DNA from: Anaerolineaceae bacterium
Lineage (GTDB): Bacteria; Chloroflexota; Anaerolineae; Aggregatilineales; Phototrophicaceae
Assembly: GCA_026708325.1 (NCBI GenBank)
Contig: JAPOVC010000007.1
Location: 23,202-87,201, forward strand
DNA: 64,000 bases
Direction of reading: 5' to 3'
Shown here: piece after piece, positions 48,897 to 58,786 of the stretch
Layout: every line of letters starts with the position of its first letter
Numbering within the stretch: position 1 is the first letter of the stretch
Notes under the pieces: generated by a model
What the model was told of the DNA's origin: nothing
Databases searched by the model: none
Seen by the model: the letters and a program-made list of their open reading frames with translations, nothing else
Made by a program: the position numbers and the translations under genes

Positions 48897-50591
48897 CTAC
48901 GCCGGATCGTAGACACTCCGCATCTGCCAGCAATCGAGCGCCAGCAGTTCCGCATCCTGCCCGCGGGACAGCAGCGAGACGCCGGTGCTGTCCGCCCGTC
49001 CGGGATAGACCCGCAACGCGAGGCATTGCCTGTCGTTGACAAAGACCTCGACGATGCTGCGATCGACGAAGATGCGCAGGCGCAGCGGCTCGCCGGGTTC
49101 AATGAAGACCGGTGCCGACTCGGGCGGCCGCGACAGCGCATCGGGCAGCGTCGATGACAGCGACGTGTCGATTGTGATGATGCTCTCGTGGCGCACGGGG
49201 TTGGAGAGCATCGTCGACATGACGCGATGGGCATGCGGGTCGTCGGCGTGAGGCTCGCGGTAGCGGAAACCGCGCTTGTTGAAGAAACAGATGCGCGTGC
49301 ATTCCTCACGCTGCGGCGAGCGCAGCACGTCGACCTCGACCATCGACGCCAGTTTGGGGTCGAAAGTGATCTGCAACTCGATGGCGTTGCCCCGGATGTC
49401 CTCGAGCAGGAGCTCCTGGTTCGCGGGCAGGACGCCAGGGCCGATGTGCCGGTGGTCATGGCGCAGGGCCTCGATGTCGCCGGCCGGCTCGATGGTGAGT
49501 TCGTGAGGGTTGCGTAGCGTCAGACGCCGCGGCAGCGTCAAAATCTGGTCCCAGTGACGCCCGGCCTGGCCGGGGTCGTCATCAGTCCCGCCCCCACCCT
49601 GGTCGCCGAAGAAATCGCCCAGGTAGTCGTTCATGCGGTAGGTGGGTTTGCCGGGGTTCATGTTGAACATGACGATGACGCCGCCCTCGCCGTCGGGCGC
49701 GGCGGTCGGCGCGTGGACGCCGGCGGGGAAGGTGGCGCCGAAATTGCAGCGGCCGTGCGCGTCGACGACGAACTTTTGGCGCTGCCGGTCATAGTCGCCG
49801 AGCCAGTACTGGCCGCCGCTCATGTGGCTGAAGAAGAGCAGAATGTGACGGTCGCCGATCGGCCAGAAATAGGGGCAGGCGCCATCATCGCCGGGGACCG
49901 TGAAGCGGTCGCCCTCAATGAAGGGGTGGAGGTACTCCCAATCCACCAGGTCGCGTGAACGAAAGAGGTAGTCCGTGGCGCTGTACCTGGCTTCGCGTTG
50001 GCCGGGAATGATCCCCCCGGCGAGCGCGTAATACGCGCCGTCACTGGACCAGATGCAGGGATCGAAGACGCCGTAGGGCGGGGGCGCCTCGTCCGCGCCG
50101 GCGAAGGGGATGACGGGGTTGTCCGGCAGCTTCTCCCAGTTCAGCAGCAGGGGATCGCGGGCCGTGGCCACCATGTTGCCGTAGCGGACGCCGTGATAGA
50201 TGGCGACGACGCGCTCCTCTTCGACCAGCGCCGTGCCGGAATAGCAGCGGTCCTCCGGCCCCGGATGGAGGGCGTAGGGCAGGTCGCGCCAGTGAACCAG
50301 GTCTTCACTGACGGCGTGGCCCCAGTGCTGGCGCGTTTCCTCTGGCGGCACGGCCTGGTAGAAGAGGTGCCAGCGCCCCTGCCAGAAGCAGAGGCCGTTG
50401 GGGTCGTTGAGCGTGTTTTCCGGGTTGACGTAGTGATAGAGCGGGCGCCAGGGGTCGTCCGCCTTCGCCCGGCGCGCGGCGTCCATGCGCTGCATGAGAG
50501 GGTTGCTCGCCAGCTGGCGTTCCTGTTCCTCCAGAGTGTCGGCGAAGCGGAACTGCGGGGCCCGCGAGGGCGGGAAGGTTTTCTGTGTCAC
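48897..50591 (-). CDS. GH32 glycosidase (beta-fructofuranosidase type)
   Basis: A 564-residue enzyme with the canonical GH32 nucleophile motif TLNDPNGLCFWQGRWHLFYQAV (shown only as the region near residue 65), CYSGTALVEEERVVAIYHG, FDPCIWSSDGAYYALAGG (here FDP replaces the usual RDP) and a C-terminal beta-sandwich with VEVFVNDRQCLALRVYPG. There is no signal peptide. The frame opens at ATG 50636, but a GTG at 50591 has AAGGAG upstream and is chosen. Separate from the GH32 at 4967-6451 and closer to the classical sequence. Confidence 0.88.
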   Translation of the reverse strand: MTQKTFPPSRAPQFRFADTLEEQERQLASNPLMQRMDAARRAKADDPWRPLYHYVNPENTLNDPNGLCFWQGRWHLFYQAVPPEETRQHWGHAVSEDLVHWRDLPYALHPGPEDRCYSGTALVEEERVVAIYHGVRYGNMVATARDPLLLNWEKLPDNPVIPFAGADEAPPPYGVFDPCIWSSDGAYYALAGGIIPGQREARYSATDYLFRSRDLVDWEYLHPFIEGDRFTVPGDDGACPYFWPIGDRHILLFFSHMSGGQYWLGDYDRQRQKFVVDAHGRCNFGATFPAGVHAPTAAPDGEGGVIVMFNMNPGKPTYRMNDYLGDFFGDQGGGGTDDDPGQAGRHWDQILTLPRRLTLRNPHELTIEPAGDIEALRHDHRHIGPGVLPANQELLLEDIRGNAIELQITFDPKLASMVEVDVLRSPQREECTRICFFNKRGFRYREPHADDPHAHRVMSTMLSNPVRHESIITIDTSLSSTLPDALSRPPESAPVFIEPGEPLRLRIFVDRSIVEVFVNDRQCLALRVYPGRADSTGVSLLSRGQDAELLALDCWQMRSVYDPA

Positions 50592-50661
50592 CAGGGATGC
50601 TCCTTCGCTCGTGACGCGCTTCAGACTGTAACGCATTCAGGCAGCCACATTGCCAGAGCGA

Positions 50662-50690
50662 TTGACAGTGTCGCGATTCTGGCGTAACCT
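50662..50690 (+). promoter_or_regulatory. Promoter for the NYN/methyltransferase pair
   Basis: TTGACA (50662-50667), 17-nt spacer, TAACCT (50685-50690). The leader to the TTG start is about 140 nt. Confidence 0.5.
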
Positions 50691-50782
50691 CTATGTATCA
50701 TGCACCCTGGCGTTAACCTCGCCTCTTTGGCATTTCGATGCCGGAGGGCATTTGCGGGGGGTATGTCAGGTGAATTGAGAGA

Positions 50783-50812
50783 GGCCAGGCCAAACACAGT
50801 CTGGCCTCTCCG
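50783..50812. other. Leader hairpin upstream of NYN gene
   Basis: GAGAGGCCAG pairs perfectly with CTGGCCTCTC (10 bp) around a loop GCCAAACACAGT, no U-tract after it. It lies in the 5' leader of the NYN/methyltransferase transcript, so it may affect expression; could also be a barrier from GH32 transcription. Confidence 0.5.
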
Positions 50813-50835
50813 CTTAAACCCTGTGAGGTGCGATC

Positions 50836-51426
50836 TTGTCGCGATTGGCGATTTTCATTGACGGCAACTATCTGATGCGTGCTGCAGAACCTGTCAACAT
50901 AGATTACGAAAAGCTGCCAAAGGAGATTTTGGGGCATATTGATCGCAGGACGTCGGAACCGGTTGATCTGCTGAGAACCTGTTTCTATGATTGCCTGCCT
51001 TGGCAGAATAGTGACCTGACTGGTGATGGAGCCAGGGAACAGGCAAGGCGGTTTCAGCGGAAGACGGCATTCTTTAACCTGCTGGAGAGCTTCCCCCGTT
51101 ACAGTGTGCGGCAAGGTGTGCTAAAGCCACGTGGAAGAGAAAGAGGCAAACCGAGGTTCGAACAGAAGCGCGTTGACGTTTTACTGGCGCTGGATCTGGC
51201 AACCCTAAGCTTCAAGAATCAGATTGGCCACGCAGCTGTAATAACCGGCGACAACGATTTCGTTCCTGCCATTGAAACTGCCAGGGCCGAAGGAGTCCTG
51301 GTGTGGCTGTTTCACGAAGAAGGTCAACATACATCGAATGAACTGATGCAGGCGGCTGACGAGAGGATTGAAATCGACAGAGATTTCCTTCATCGTGTAA
51401 GCCGCAAAAAATTGAATGTGCGGTGA
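50836..51426 (+). CDS. NYN/PIN-like nuclease-domain protein
   Basis: A 196-residue NYN (LabA-like PIN) domain protein. Acidic active-site pattern: LAIFIDGNYLMRAA near the N-terminus, QKRVDVLLALDLATLS in the middle and HAAVITGDNDFVPAIETARAEG, the usual D-N...D...GDxDF motifs of NYN RNases. TTG start with GAGGTG upstream. Its base composition is markedly lower in G+C than the next gene, whose GTG overlaps its TGA by 4 nt. RNA or DNA cleavage is expected; the target is unknown. Confidence 0.82.
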   Translation: MSRLAIFIDGNYLMRAAEPVNIDYEKLPKEILGHIDRRTSEPVDLLRTCFYDCLPWQNSDLTGDGAREQARRFQRKTAFFNLLESFPRYSVRQGVLKPRGRERGKPRFEQKRVDVLLALDLATLSFKNQIGHAAVITGDNDFVPAIETARAEGVLVWLFHEEGQHTSNELMQAADERIEIDRDFLHRVSRKKLNVR

Positions 51427-52184
51427 CTGAATCCTCTGAGCCTCGCAACATACACAGCAATACTCGCCCCGTCTCTGCCACTTCTGGCACCCGCGTCTCA
51501 TCCGCCCCCTGCGACGCAGCGACACCACCTTTCCCCCTCCCCCCCGACCTGCGCTTCGACACCCGCCTCAAAATGGACGGGCTCGACTTCCTCGCCCGCC
51601 TGCCGGTGGAGGCCGTCCCCCTCGCCTTCCTCGACCCGCAGTACCGCGGCGTGCTCGACAAACTGGCCTACGGCAACGAGGGCGTCAAGCGCGGCCGGCA
51701 GCGCGCCGCCCTGCAACAGATGGACGAGGCGACCATCGCCGCCTTCATCCAGGGCATCGACCGCGTCCTGCGGGCCAGCGGCCATCTCTTCCTGTGGCTG
51801 GACAAGTTCCACCTCTGCAGCGGCTTCAGCCCCTGGCTGGCGGGGACGCGCCTGGAGGTGGTGGACATGATCACCTGGGACAAGGGCCGTATGGGCATGG
51901 GCTACCGCAGTCGCCGCCAGAGCGAGCACCTGGTCGTGCTGCAGAAGGCGCCGCGCCGCGCCCGCGGCGTCTGGACGGCGCATGACATACCCGACGTCTG
52001 GTGCGAGCGCGTCGAGCGCGGCCGCCACACGCATCGCAAGCCGGTCGAACTGCAGGCGCGGCTGATCGCGGCCGTCACTGTGCCGGGCGACGTGGTCGTC
52101 GACCCCGCCGCCGGCAGTTTCTCCGTGCTGGAGGCCTGTCAGCAGCAGGGACGGCGCTTCCTCGGCTGCGATATTGAGGGCTGA
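51423..52184 (+). CDS. DNA N6-adenine/N4-cytosine methyltransferase
   Basis: A 253-residue SAM-dependent DNA methyltransferase of the beta-like order. Motif IV is DPQY in VPLAFLDPQYRGVLDKLAYGNEG (instead of DPPY) near residue 71, and motif I is late, DVVVDPAAGSFSVLEAC, with LGCDIEG at the end. The GTG start overlaps the NYN stop (GTGA), so the two are coupled. It could protect DNA from a partner nuclease, modify for regulation, or stand alone. The recognition site cannot be read from sequence. Confidence 0.85.
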   Translation: MTESSEPRNIHSNTRPVSATSGTRVSSAPCDAATPPFPLPPDLRFDTRLKMDGLDFLARLPVEAVPLAFLDPQYRGVLDKLAYGNEGVKRGRQRAALQQMDEATIAAFIQGIDRVLRASGHLFLWLDKFHLCSGFSPWLAGTRLEVVDMITWDKGRMGMGYRSRRQSEHLVVLQKAPRRARGVWTAHDIPDVWCERVERGRHTHRKPVELQARLIAAVTVPGDVVVDPAAGSFSVLEACQQQGRRFLGCDIEG

Positions 52185-52192
52185 GCCGCGCG

Positions 52193-52633
52193 CTACTCCA
52201 CCTCGCGGCCTTCCGCGAAGTCCTTGAAGCGCTGCATGGTCTTCTCCGTTTGCCGGCGGAAGGCGCCGCGCATGAAGATGAGCATGAGCAGCATGAAGCC
52301 GCTGAAACGGAAGTCGCTGTCAAGAATCCAGCGCGTTACACCGTCTTCCTCAAGGAAGTGGTTGCTCACCTCGTTCCAGACGCCCTTCGCCTCGTAAATG
52401 CCGGAGAAGGTCTCCGGCAGGTCGCGCGTGACGATGGTCTCGATCATCTCGATGCGGCGCCCGCCCTCGTCGTAAAGCAGGCGGGACTTCGCGCCCGGCT
52501 GCCCCGGCTCGCCGCTGATGTGCTCGAAACTCTGCAGCCCGGGCTGCCACTTGACCAGGTTGTCGGGGTCGTCGAAGAGGGCGATGACCTCGTCGCGCGG
52601 CAGATCGATGGTTAACTCGCAGCTGTATTTCAT
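52193..52633 (-). CDS. SRPBCC (START-like) family protein
   Basis: A 146-residue helix-grip protein: start MKYSCELTIDLPRDEVIALFDDPDNLVKWQPGL (given as region 1-33), KSRLLYDEGGRRIEMIETIV and the long C-terminal helix RGAFRRQTEKTMQRFKDFAE. These proteins bind hydrophobic ligands or act as small catalysts; the ligand is unknown. AGGGAGGAACAGGG precedes ATG at 52633; the frame extends further upstream without family similarity. Confidence 0.87.
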   Translation of the reverse strand: MKYSCELTIDLPRDEVIALFDDPDNLVKWQPGLQSFEHISGEPGQPGAKSRLLYDEGGRRIEMIETIVTRDLPETFSGIYEAKGVWNEVSNHFLEEDGVTRWILDSDFRFSGFMLLMLIFMRGAFRRQTEKTMQRFKDFAEGREVE

Positions 52634-52671
52634 CCCTGTTCCTCCCTGATGCAGGGCTTCCGCGTCGTGGT

Positions 52672-53190
52672 TTAGCCGCCCCAGGTCTCGTGGTGCACCA
52701 CCTCCGCAAAACGCCGCCGCCCGGCCGCGCCCAGGCCGCGGCGCGGCTGTTGCGCCGCCGGGTAGCCGAAGGAGATCAGTAACCGGGCCTGATAGTCGGC
52801 TGGAAAGCCGAGCAGGTCGCGCAGGCCGTCCGGGTCGTAGACCGTGCCGAGGCAGGAGCCGATGCCCAGTTCCTGGCCGGCCAGCTGCATGTAGGCGGCC
52901 GCCTGGCCGGTATCGAAGAAGTGCCACAGGGTTCGCTCGTTGTCCTGCGGCACCACGATGACCACGCAGAGCGCCGAGCCGCCGGCGTGGCCGATGTTGT
53001 CGCCCAGCGCGGCGATGGCCTGCAGCCGCTCGCGCTGTTGCACGGCGATGAAGTGCCAGGGCTGGCTGTTTTTGGAGCTTTGCGAGCGCCGGCCCGCGTC
53101 CAGAATGGCGCTCACCTCGGCCTCCGACAGGGGCTCGTCGCGGAAGGCGCGCACCGCCCGTTTGCTGCGAATGGCTTCGCTGACGTTCAT
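52672..53190 (-). CDS. Nitroreductase family protein
   Basis: A 172-residue FMN-dependent reductase. The N-terminal SKRAVRAFRDEPLSEAEVSAILDAGRRSQSSKNSQPWHFI is characteristic (region 9-48), followed by DTGQAAAYMQLAGQELGIGSC and LLISFGYPA. It reduces nitro- or quinone-type compounds with NAD(P)H; the physiological substrate is unknown. It lies upstream of the SRPBCC gene on the same strand, about 38 nt apart, and is divergent from the ABC permease gene. Confidence 0.9.
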   Translation of the reverse strand: MNVSEAIRSKRAVRAFRDEPLSEAEVSAILDAGRRSQSSKNSQPWHFIAVQQRERLQAIAALGDNIGHAGGSALCVVIVVPQDNERTLWHFFDTGQAAAYMQLAGQELGIGSCLGTVYDPDGLRDLLGFPADYQARLLISFGYPAAQQPRRGLGAAGRRRFAEVVHHETWGG

Positions 53191-53290
53191 GAAGACCTCA
53201 TCATGTTCTGCCTGTGGGCCGATTGTACTGCATCTCGTCGCCAGGACGCCTTTTTGCTACACTGAAAGCATCGGGGACAGGGACAACACC

Positions 53291-54123
53291 TTGAACAGCG
53301 TCGCGGGCTCGGCCTTCTGGAACGTCACCTTTGTTCCGATGCTGGACCGGCGCCTGCCTCACTGGGCGCGGCGCTCCAACCCTGTTGTGCGCCGGCACCT
53401 CGGCATCCACTGGAAAATCCTGCCGCTTGAATCCGGCCTGCTGGCGCGCATCATCCTCGCGCAAACGGCGCTGCTGGCCCTCTCGGTGCTGCTGCCCCTG
53501 CTGCTACCCCTGATTTTCACGCTGCTGCCGGTCGCCTTTGTGCTGCTGCCGGCGACCTTCGCGCTCTACGCCCGGCTGCTGCTGCGCGTCGGCTTCTTCA
53601 CCGTGGAACTGGTGGTGGAGGAACAGCGCGACAACACCCTGACCCTGCTGCGCACCACGCCCATGTCCCTGCGCCAGATCCTCTACAGCAAGGCGGCCGC
53701 CGGCGTGTGGCGCCAGGTGGAGGACCTGGGCCTGATCATCATGGCCGCCTCCCTGCTGACCCTGCCGGTCATCGGCGTGCTCTACGCGCGCTACTGGCCC
53801 TTTGAGGACCATTCCCTCGCCTCGCGCGTCGTACTCCTGCTCGGCCTGCTTTCCGCCCTGCTGCGGCTGATGCTGGAGCCGCTGATGGTGGCGGCGCTGG
53901 CGCTGGCCACCGGCGCGCTGGTGCCGGTGCGCGTCCACGCCAACCTCGCCCTCGGCGGACAGATCTTTTTCTACTTCCTGCTCATCAACATGCCGCGCCT
54001 GCTGGAGCTGTCGGCGCCCTGGCGCATCGCGCTGGAGCTGCTGCTGCCGCTGGCCCTGCCCGCGCTGATCGCCCTCGTCGCCCTGCAGGTGGCGCAGCGT
54101 CTGCTGACGCGGGACCGGGCCAC

Positions 54124-54127
<4 letters not shown>
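53291..54127 (+). CDS. ABC transporter membrane protein
   Basis: A 278-residue hydrophobic protein with about six membrane segments (for example LLALSVLLPLLLPLIFTLL, VVLLLGLLSALLRLML). A cytoplasmic VEEQRDNTLTLLRTTPMS loop is like the ABC-2 coupling helix region of exporters. TTG at 53291 is used with GGGGAC-like upstream sequence; an ATG at 53339 is a second choice. It overlaps the ATPase gene by 4 nt (GTGA), so they form one transporter. Confidence 0.75.
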
Positions 54128-54866
<739 letters not shown>

Positions 54867-54870
<4 letters not shown>

Positions 54871-55289
54871 GCAGGCCGGACCCTTCACAGATCCGACAGT
54901 ACCTGAGCGAACTGGGCGATTACAACAAGAAGCGCCGCCGCAGCGCCGTCATGAAACTGGGCCTGGTCGGCGGCGACGAGGCCGTCAAGGCGTTGATCAT
55001 GGCGCTGCAGAACCGCAACGAGGACCTCATCGTGCGCGGCCGCGCGGCGCTCATGCTGGGGCGCCTGGGGGACACCCGCGCCGTGCAGCCCCTCATCAAC
55101 GCGCTGGACGCGCCCGGCATGCAGACGCCCCTGCACGCGGCGCGCTCGCTGGGCCGCCTCGGGGACGACCGCGCCATCGAACCCCTGCTGCTGATCGCCG
55201 GTTCCGCCGACGGCAAGCTGCGGGCGGCGGCCATGGAAGCGCTGCAGCGCCTCGGCTGCGACCCCGAGCCGGCCGGTCCCGAGGCCTGA
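54867..55289 (+). CDS. HEAT/PBS-lyase repeat protein
   Basis: A 140-residue protein of HEAT-like repeats: [69 protein letters not shown] and [15 protein letters not shown]. Such repeats form protein-binding scaffolds. It sits between the ATPase and FtsX-like permease genes, with the ATPase overlap of 4 nt, so it may regulate or assemble the transporter. Confidence 0.85.
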
Positions 55290-55353
55290 ACCCGATAGCT
55301 CCGGCAGTTCGCCCCCCTGACGCAGCGCCATCGCCGCAGGAGCGCGCCGTCTT

Positions 55354-57906
55354 GTGATTCTGCGGCTGGTCCAGCGCTCCCTGGCGCAGCGCTTCCTGCA
55401 GTCCACCCTGCTGCTGGTGGGTGTGGCGCTCGGCGTGGCCATGGTGATCGCCATCGACCTCGCCAACAGCGCCGCCAGCCAGGCCTTCGCCCTCAGCGCG
55501 CGCAGCGTACGCGGCCGCGCCACGCACAGCATTGAAGGTGGGCCGGGCGGCCTGCCCACCGCGCTCTACACGCAGTTGCGCCGCGAGGCCGGCCTGCGCA
55601 ACGCCGCGCCGGTGATCAGCCGCCAGGTGCGCGTCGACGGCCTGGGCGAGCGCGCCCTGCGCCTGCTGGGTGTGGACCCCTTCGCCGAAATGCCCTTCCG
55701 CGACTATCTGGCGGAGGGCGGCAGCTTCGACCTGCGGGTCTTCACGCGCCTCGTCAGCGAGCCCGGTCTGGTGCTGCCCAGCCAACCCCTGGCCGAACGC
55801 TTCGGGGTCGCGCCAGGCGACGACCTGACCCTGCGCAGCGGCGATCGTATCGCCACGGTGCGCGTGGCCGGGCTGCTGCAACCCACGGACCGCGTCAGCA
55901 GCCAGGCGCTGGACGACCTGCTGCTGACCGACATCGCCACGGCCCAGGAACTGCTGGGCATGGCGGGGCGCATCACCCGCATCGACCTGCTGCTGCCGCC
56001 GGAGCAGGACCTTGACGCCTTGCGCGCCCTGCTGCCGGCGGGCGCGACGCTCAACGCGGCGCAGGAGGACGACGACAGCCTGTCGCAAATGACCGAGGCC
56101 TTCGAGATCAGCCTGGAATCGCTGAGCGTGATGGCGCTGGTGGTCGGCGTCTTCCTCATCTACAACACGGTGGTCTTCAGCGTGGTGCAGCGGCGACCCC
56201 TGATCGCCACCCTGCGCGCGCTGGGCGCCAGCCGCCGGCAGATCTTCGCCTTCATCCTCGGCGAGGCCCTGATCGCCGGCGCCCTGGGCACCCTGGCGGG
56301 GATCGGGCTGGGGCTGATGTTCGGCCGCGTGACGGTCGCCCTCGTGACGCAGACGATCAGCGATCTCTACTTCTCGGTGAACGTGCAGGGCCTGCCGGTG
56401 GCGCCCCTGACCCTGCTGCGCGGCATCGTGGCGGGGGTGCTGGCCAGCCTTGGCGCGGCCTGTTTGCCGGCCCTTGAGGCGACCTTCACGCCGCCGGCGG
56501 GGGCCATGCTGCGCTCCGGTCTGGAGGGACGCGCGCGCCGTCTGCTGCCCCTGGCCAGCGGCGCGGCCCTCGCCCTGGCGTTGCTCGCCCTGGCCCTGCT
56601 GCAAATGCCTGGCGGGAACATCCGTCTCGCCTTCATCGCCTTGACGGCCTTCATCGTCGCGGGCGCCGCGTTGGCGCCGCTGGCGCTGACCCTGCTGCTG
56701 CGCGCCCTGACGCCCGTCACCGGGCGACTTTTCGGCGTCAGCGGACGCATGGCGCCGCGCGCCGTGCTGCGCTCGCTCAGCCGCAGCGCCGTGGCCGTGG
56801 CCGCCCTGACCGTGGCCGTCAGCGTGATCGTCGGCGTCGGCATGACCATCGGCAGCTATCGCAACGCGGTCTCCAACTGGCTGGACGTGACGCTGGCGGC
56901 GGACATCTACGTCTCGACGACGCTCTTCGCCGGCAACCGCAGCCAGGGCGACACCCGCGACGTGGACCCCGCCATCGTCGACGAGGTCCAGGCCCTGCCT
57001 GGCGTGGCGCAGACGGTGTGGGTGCGCGCGGTCGCCGTGGACGCGCCGGACTATCCGCAATTGCCGCCGGTGAACCTGGACGTCGTTTCCGGCGACGTCA
57101 CGCAGGGCAGACGGCGTTTCGCCTGGCTGGCGGTGGAAGACGCCTGGACGGCCCTGGCCGAAGGGCAGCTGCTGGTCTCCGAGTCCTTCGCCTTCCGCCG
57201 CGGCATCGACCCGGCCAACGCCCGCCTGACGCTGCAGACGGACCGCGGGCCGCGGACCTTCCCCGTCGCCGGCGTGCACTACGACTACTCCAGCGACCAG
57301 GGCACGGTCCTGATGGCGGCCGCCACCTACCGCGCGCTCTACGACGACCCCTGGATCTCCTCGCTGGGCCTCATTCTGGAGGACGGGGCGTCGCTGGCGG
57401 ACCTGCTGGAGCGATTGCGGGGCGAGGTCCTGGCCGACAAAAATCTGCTGGCGCGCGCCAACAGCGAACTGCGCGCCGACGTCTTCGTGCTTTTCGAGCG
57501 CACCTTCATGATCACCGGCGCGCTGCAGTTGCTGGCGACCCTGGTGGCCTTCATCGGCATCCTGAGCGCGCTGCTGGCCCTGCAGCTGGAACACACGCGG
57601 CAGTACGGCGTGCTGCGCGCCTGCGGCATGTCGCCCGCCCAGCTCTGGCGCTACACCCTGCTGCAGACGGGGCTGATGGGCGTGACCGCCGGCGCCCTGT
57701 CCCTGCCGGTGGGCGCGCTGGTGGCGCTGGTGATGGTGCGGGTCGTGAACCTGCGCGCCTTCGGCTGGGCGCTGACGCCGACGCTGCAGGCGGAAGCGCT
57801 GGCGACGGCCTTCGCGGTGGCCGTGGGCGCGGCGCTGCTGGCGGGGATCTACCCGGCCTGGCGTCTGGGGCGTCTGGTGACGGCGCGGGCGCTGCGCAGC
57901 GAGTGA
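55354..57906 (+). CDS. FtsX-like ABC transporter permease
   Basis: An 850-residue inner-membrane protein with a long N-terminal extracytoplasmic domain after the first helix (FLQSTLLLVGVALGVAMVIA), FtsX helices in the middle (VMALVVGVFLIYNTVVFSVV, LGEALIAGALGTLAGIGLGL) and a second set at the C-terminus (LQLLATLVAFIGILSALLAL, LLQTGLMGVTAGALSLPVGA). It matches the large lipoprotein-export/antimicrobial-peptide-resistance type permease (LolC/MacB relatives, DUF214). GTG start. Substrate unknown. Its 3' end overlaps the convergent methyltransferase gene by 58 nt. Confidence 0.9.
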   Translation: MILRLVQRSLAQRFLQSTLLLVGVALGVAMVIAIDLANSAASQAFALSARSVRGRATHSIEGGPGGLPTALYTQLRREAGLRNAAPVISRQVRVDGLGERALRLLGVDPFAEMPFRDYLAEGGSFDLRVFTRLVSEPGLVLPSQPLAERFGVAPGDDLTLRSGDRIATVRVAGLLQPTDRVSSQALDDLLLTDIATAQELLGMAGRITRIDLLLPPEQDLDALRALLPAGATLNAAQEDDDSLSQMTEAFEISLESLSVMALVVGVFLIYNTVVFSVVQRRPLIATLRALGASRRQIFAFILGEALIAGALGTLAGIGLGLMFGRVTVALVTQTISDLYFSVNVQGLPVAPLTLLRGIVAGVLASLGAACLPALEATFTPPAGAMLRSGLEGRARRLLPLASGAALALALLALALLQMPGGNIRLAFIALTAFIVAGAALAPLALTLLLRALTPVTGRLFGVSGRMAPRAVLRSLSRSAVAVAALTVAVSVIVGVGMTIGSYRNAVSNWLDVTLAADIYVSTTLFAGNRSQGDTRDVDPAIVDEVQALPGVAQTVWVRAVAVDAPDYPQLPPVNLDVVSGDVTQGRRRFAWLAVEDAWTALAEGQLLVSESFAFRRGIDPANARLTLQTDRGPRTFPVAGVHYDYSSDQGTVLMAAATYRALYDDPWISSLGLILEDGASLADLLERLRGEVLADKNLLARANSELRADVFVLFERTFMITGALQLLATLVAFIGILSALLALQLEHTRQYGVLRACGMSPAQLWRYTLLQTGLMGVTAGALSLPVGALVALVMVRVVNLRAFGWALTPTLQAEALATAFAVAVGAALLAGIYPAWRLGRLVTARALRSE

Positions 57907-58703
57907 GCCGGGGCGGCGACGGCGAAGACCTCGCGCTCGAAGAACCAGCGAAAGGGCGGCACGTCGAAGGCCAGGCGCCGCAGCAGGGTCAGCGGCGGGC
58001 CCTCGTCGCGCTTCTGCGGCGGGCTGTCCAGCCAGACGCGGCCGCGGAAACCGGCCCGGCGCAGGGCGCGCCGCATACTCAGCAGGGACTGCTCGTTGAC
58101 GTGCACGTGTTCGTTGGCGTCGACGAGAAACTGGCGCGGATCGCGCGGGTACTGCGCGCCCTGGCCCATCAGGCGCCGCACCAGGCGCACCAGCGGGTAG
58201 GCGTAACGGTCGTACCAGACGTTGGGCGCGGTGTGGACGATGAGGCGGCCCTCCGGCTTCAGCACGCGGCGCACCTCCAGCAGCGCGGCCTGCAACTCCC
58301 AGGGGTGGAGATGCTCGACCACGTCGAAGAGCAGCACGCGATCGAAGCTGGCGCTGGCGAAAGGCAGTTGACGGGCGTTGGCCTGGCCGAGCGCAATGCG
58401 CCCCGGCGCCCGCGGGTCGAGCGAGGTCACCACCTGCTGCGCCAGGCGCAGGGCGACCGGCGCGTAGTCCACGCCGCAGGCGAAGGCGCCCGGCTGCGCG
58501 CAGTGCAGCAGGATTTCACCGCGGCCGCAGCCGACGTCCAGCACGCGCATGCCCGGCAGCACCCCGGCCAGTTCGAAGGCCGCCCGCAGACGCCGCGACA
58601 GCTGTTCGCCTTCGCTGGCGTTAAATTCGTCGTAGCCTTCGCAGGCTGTGCGAAAGTATTCCTCGGTGTACAGGCCGGCGGGGACGGGTGGTTCGCGGTC
58701 CAT
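57849..58703 (-). CDS. Class I SAM-dependent methyltransferase
   Basis: A 284-residue methyltransferase: motif I MRVLDVGCGRGEILLHCA, GVDYAPVALRLAQ (acidic motif II), ASFDRVLLFDVVEHLHPWELQ and VRRVLKPEGRLIVHTAPN (motif IV/V region). The C-terminal tail (RSARAVTRRPRRQAG) overlaps the end of the convergent permease gene, so its last residues may not be conserved. Substrate unknown, small molecule or glycan likely. Confidence 0.85.
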   Translation of the reverse strand: MDREPPVPAGLYTEEYFRTACEGYDEFNASEGEQLSRRLRAAFELAGVLPGMRVLDVGCGRGEILLHCAQPGAFACGVDYAPVALRLAQQVVTSLDPRAPGRIALGQANARQLPFASASFDRVLLFDVVEHLHPWELQAALLEVRRVLKPEGRLIVHTAPNVWYDRYAYPLVRLVRRLMGQGAQYPRDPRQFLVDANEHVHVNEQSLLSMRRALRRAGFRGRVWLDSPPQKRDEGPPLTLLRRLAFDVPPFRWFFEREVFAVAAPAHSLRSARAVTRRPRRQAG

Positions 58704-58786
58704 GCGCGTGAGATGAGGTCCTGTCGCGGACGGGGGAAGTATACAACAGGATGTCGCGGGCCGCGCCAGGGCGTCCGGATGTCGAC

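Noticed and set aside
52940..53290. Long upstream extension of the ABC membrane-protein frame
   Set aside because: It runs antisense through the nitroreductase gene; the TTG at 53291 begins the hydrophobic protein.
55096..57594. An 832-codon minus-strand frame opposite the FtsX permease
   Set aside because: It is rich in Gln, His, Arg and Asp as expected from antisense of a coding sequence and has no start context; the plus-strand permease is clear.
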